Positions 60,180-64,000 of a stretch of 64,000 nucleotides of DNA are shown one piece after another (within the stretch, counting starts at the first letter, position 1; every line of letters begins with the position of its first letter). The notes under the pieces are model-generated. The model ran no database searches, was not told the origin of the DNA, and was given only the letters and a program-made list of their open reading frames with translations. This DNA is from Acinetobacter calcoaceticus (lineage in GTDB: Bacteria > Pseudomonadota > Gammaproteobacteria > Pseudomonadales > Moraxellaceae), in NCBI RefSeq assembly GCF_900520355.1, contig NZ_LS999521.1:3596001-3660000 (forward strand), given 5' to 3'. The position numbers were made by a program, and so were the translations under genes.

Positions 60180-61112
60180 GTGACTGTTGAGAATCCTCCA
60201 GTCGAGCACAGCTCGACTCTTGCGCAACAGCGAAACGATGTTTCGCTGATTCGCTACTCAGGCCGGTTTGCGCCATCGCCAACCGGCCCTTTGCATTTTG
60301 GATCACTCATTACTGCCGTTGCCAGTTATTGTGATGCAAAGGCCCATCATGGCACATGGCTCGTTCGTGTCGAAGACACAGATATCCCTCGTATTTATCC
60401 GGGCAGTGAAGATCATATTCTCACATCACTAGAAGCCTTCCAGTTTGAACCCGATGCAGAAATCATCTTTCAAAAAAACCGTTTAGACATTTATGAAAGT
60501 GTATTAGACCAACTTAAAAAAGAGGGTCTTATCTATGCTTGTCAATGTACGCGCAAAATGCTGGGCTCAAATGCAATCTATGCAGGGACTTGTCGCAATC
60601 TAAATCTTGATTTCCAAGACCAAGCCATTCGGGTAAAAGTTCAAGATCAACAAATCTGTTTTAATGACCGACTACAAGGACTTCATTGTTCTAATCTGCA
60701 ACATGACCTTGGAGACTTTGTTCTTAAACGCCGTGACGGGATTATTAACTATCAACTTGCCGTAGTCGTTGATGATTATTTGCAAGGCATCACCCATGTC
60801 GTTCGAGGCGCAGACCTATTAGATAACACTGAACGTCAGATCTGGCTTGGTGAGCTCTTAGGTTACCCTAAACTGAGCTATATGCACCTTCCCCTCGCCA
60901 TGAATGATCAAGGACAAAAGCTTTCTAAGCAAAACCTTGCTCAAGCACTCGATTTGTCAAAAGCTCCTCAATTGCTGCAACAAGCAATACAAGCACTAGG
61001 TCAACCTAACGTTGATTTAGACCAGCCTAAAGTTATGCTCAAACAGGCAGTAACGCAGTGGAATGTAGATTTAATTCCACATGTAGAGCAGCTGAACGGA
61101 ACCTATCTATAA
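60180..61112 (+). CDS. gluQ: Glutamyl-Q tRNA(Asp) synthetase
   Basis: 310 residues from a GTG at 60180, 2 bases after dksA; the conserved part begins at GRFAPSPTGPLHFGSL (residue 28), so a later start is possible. A truncated glutamyl-tRNA synthetase that attaches Glu to queuosine 34 of tRNA-Asp. HIGH-type motif PLHFGSL, KMSKS-type KLSKQN, and a zinc-like CQC-YAGTC group. dksA-gluQ is a conserved pair. Confidence 0.92.
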   Translation: MTVENPPVEHSSTLAQQRNDVSLIRYSGRFAPSPTGPLHFGSLITAVASYCDAKAHHGTWLVRVEDTDIPRIYPGSEDHILTSLEAFQFEPDAEIIFQKNRLDIYESVLDQLKKEGLIYACQCTRKMLGSNAIYAGTCRNLNLDFQDQAIRVKVQDQQICFNDRLQGLHCSNLQHDLGDFVLKRRDGIINYQLAVVVDDYLQGITHVVRGADLLDNTERQIWLGELLGYPKLSYMHLPLAMNDQGQKLSKQNLAQALDLSKAPQLLQQAIQALGQPNVDLDQPKVMLKQAVTQWNVDLIPHVEQLNGTYL

Positions 61113-61115
61113 AAA

Positions 61116-61145
61116 TAAAAAAACCCGATATCAAATCGGGTTTTC
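61116..61145. terminator. Bidirectional terminator between gluQ and ftsW
   Basis: ACCCGAT (61123-61129) / ATCGGGT (61135-61141), flanked by A7 on the left and TTTT on the right, so it serves both convergent genes. Confidence 0.88.
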
Positions 61146-61163
61146 TAATGCCAAAATACTCAA

Positions 61164-62360
61164 CTAGAAGTTTGATTCTTCCCTTTCAGGGTTTACTTCT
61201 TGTGTTGAAGCATCAATCTTTAAGATCAAGCTAATCATCGCAGCACACATCATTAAAGATGTACCACCATAACTAATAAATGGCAGAGTCAAGCCTTTAG
61301 TCGGCATCAAACCCATATTCATGCCCGCATTTACTAAAATCTGGAGCAAGAAAATAATACTAATGCCGTAAGCCAAATAACCTGCGCGAAGGTAATGATG
61401 TTTCAATGCACGATGACCAATTTTGATACAACATGCTAGCATCGAGAAAGATAATATAATGACAATAGAAATACCTACAAAACCAAACTCTTCACCTAAA
61501 ACAGCCAACATAAAGTCAGTATGTGCTTCTGGCAAATAAGAAAGTTTTTGTACGCTGTGCCCTAAACCTGTACCAAACCATTCACCACGACCAAAGGCCA
61601 TTAAAGCATTTGATAACTGGTAACCTACACCTAATGGATCTGCCCATGGGTCAGTAAACGAAATCAAACGTTGGAAACGGTAGGGTTCAAACAAAATCAA
61701 AAACACAATACCGGTTACAATCGCGCCAAGCATGATTAAGAACTGTGTTGGCGGCGCACCAGCTAAAAAGAATACTCCGACCATCATCAATACAATTACG
61801 ATCGTAGCACCCAAGTCAGGCTCAGCAATAATTAAACCAACCGTAATTGCCATGACCCCACTTAAACGTAATAAGCCTTTCCAGTGGGTACGAACCTCTT
61901 TGGCACGGCGAACAACGTAGTCTGCGGTAAAGATCGCCATCATGACTTTGGCAACCTCTGTTGGCTGTAAAGTAAAACCACCAATCTTAATCCAGCGTGT
62001 AGAACCGTTGACTTCTGAACCCACCACCAAAGCAGCAAGCAACAGAACCATGGTCAACAACCACAACGGGAAAGTATTTTTAAACCACGTATTGAGTGAT
62101 ATCCGATAGGTCAAATAAGCCACCACAGCCGCAGCGACAATCGAAATACCATGACGAATCACATAGTGAAACGGGTTTTCATGCATATATTCAGCATAGG
62201 GCATCGAAGCGGATGCGACCATCACTGAACCGATACACAACAATGCAACGACACAGAAAATCAGGACATTACGTGGCGTCACTTCCGCTGGCCATTTAGG
62301 CAATATCCGTTCATACCAATGATTGATTTTCTGGATTGTGGTCTGAGCTAAGCCTGCCAT
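61164..62360 (-). CDS. ftsW: Septal peptidoglycan polymerase FtsW
   Basis: 398 residues, ten membrane helices, SEDS family glycosyltransferase with FtsI at the septum. Conserved GSTRWI-type loop (VNGSTRWIKIGGFTLQPTEVAK) and WADPLGVGYQLSNALMAFGRGEWFGTGLGHSVQKLSYLPEAHTDF. Downstream of murD by 24 bases (murD starts first), the usual dcw pair. Confidence 0.95.
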   Translation of the reverse strand: MAGLAQTTIQKINHWYERILPKWPAEVTPRNVLIFCVVALLCIGSVMVASASMPYAEYMHENPFHYVIRHGISIVAAAVVAYLTYRISLNTWFKNTFPLWLLTMVLLLAALVVGSEVNGSTRWIKIGGFTLQPTEVAKVMMAIFTADYVVRRAKEVRTHWKGLLRLSGVMAITVGLIIAEPDLGATIVIVLMMVGVFFLAGAPPTQFLIMLGAIVTGIVFLILFEPYRFQRLISFTDPWADPLGVGYQLSNALMAFGRGEWFGTGLGHSVQKLSYLPEAHTDFMLAVLGEEFGFVGISIVIILSFSMLACCIKIGHRALKHHYLRAGYLAYGISIIFLLQILVNAGMNMGLMPTKGLTLPFISYGGTSLMMCAAMISLILKIDASTQEVNPEREESNF

Positions 62361-62384
62361 ACAACATTCCTAATCATATTTTCT

Positions 62385-63800
<1,416 letters not shown>

Positions 63801-63840
63801 TCAGTTTGAACTTTATTCATCTTTTTTTGTGTCAGTGCGT

Positions 63841-63869
63841 AAAAAAGCCATCAATATGATGGCTTTTTA
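63841..63869. terminator. Terminator of the right-edge gene
   Basis: AAAAAAGCCATCA-ATA-TGATGGCTTTTT (63841-63869), T-tailed on both strands. It lies 22 bases past the stop of the right-edge minus-strand gene. Confidence 0.88.
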
Positions 63870-63891
63870 GACGAAACAAGAAATACTAAAT

Positions 63892-64000
63892 TTACTGCCA
63901 TTTAATCGGCTTAATTTCTTGAACTGTATTCGTAGGTTTATCTTCACTTGAACAACCACAACCACCAGCACAACCAAAGGTCATTTTTGGCTTAAGCCAT
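63892..64000 (-). CDS. C-terminal fragment of a Cys-rich protein (5' end cut)
   Basis: The last 35 codons of a minus-strand gene that starts beyond the window. The tail MTFGCAGGCGCSSED holds three closely spaced Cys, followed by KPTNTVQEIKPIKWQ and a stop (63892-63894). The Cys cluster suggests metal or Fe-S binding, but the family cannot be identified from this piece. A terminator follows. Confidence 0.6.
   Translation of the reverse strand, partial: WLKPKMTFGCAGGCGCSSEDKPTNTVQEIKPIKWQ

Overview
The window is a stretch of core chromosome from a low-GC gammaproteobacterium, almost certainly Acinetobacter (A. baumannii/calcoaceticus group). The basis is protein-level recognition (RpoB 1362 aa, RpoC 1397 aa from a TTG start, MurD 448 aa, gspN-gspC-gspD together, FrnE-type DsbA, H-NS core TWTGRGKQPRW) and gene order. 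There is no phage, insertion sequence, CRISPR array or rRNA operon. Most of the sequence is dense, conserved housekeeping DNA.

Layout. 1-3.2 kb: AT-rich left edge with a cut lipoprotein, a small acidic orphan, an LpxO-type lipid A hydroxylase and a second lipoprotein. 3.5-6.9 kb: fadBA beta-oxidation operon. 6.9-20.5 kb: mixed envelope and stress genes, namely a secreted orphan, an RBBP9/YdeN hydrolase beside a MerR regulator, frnE, a tandem pair of paralogous outer-membrane proteins, htpG with a good sigma-32 promoter, LprI-like and OmpW proteins, an Na+/H+ antiporter, a hydrolase, a hotdog protein and two glycine-zipper lipoproteins. 20.6-34.7 kb: the transcription/translation block, all on the minus strand, in transcription order tRNA-Thr, Tyr, Gly, Thr, tuf, tRNA-Trp, secE, nusG, rplK, rplA, rplJ, rplL, rpoB, rpoC. 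It has an L10 leader before rplJ and an attenuator hairpin before rpoB. 34.8-37.8 kb: gph-trpE with a probable Trp leader peptide, and an FHA membrane protein. 37.8-41.7 kb: type II secretion genes gspN, gspC, gspD. 42-47.6 kb: hns, a thioesterase, and hemC-hemD-hemX-hemY downstream of an AlgR-type regulator and its AlgZ-type kinase. 48.8-50.5 kb: argH, divergent from and overlapping the kinase, then yggX. 50.8-55.8 kb: phoU, tolC, an EamA exporter with its TetR regulator, and a lipoprotein. 55.8-64 kb: TPP riboswitch-thiC, nudF-cpdA, dksA-gluQRS, ftsW, murD, and the tail of a Cys-rich protein at the right edge.

How it fits together. Several clusters are classic linkages: dksA-gluQRS, argH/algZ-algR-hemCDXY and gph-trpE as in pseudomonads, and tRNA-tuf-tRNA-secE-nusG-rplKAJL-rpoBC. 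The less described content is in the gaps. Two intergenic regions (hns/gspN and yggX/phoU) look like small RNA genes, each with a hairpin and its own terminator; the yggX/phoU one also has a near-consensus promoter. A short Trp-containing leader ORF with mutually exclusive pairing arms precedes trpE. The thiC riboswitch carries a second copy of its P1 strand just before the ribosome-binding site. Structured RNA of unknown role lies between cpdA and dksA, and a terminator-ended gap follows frnE.
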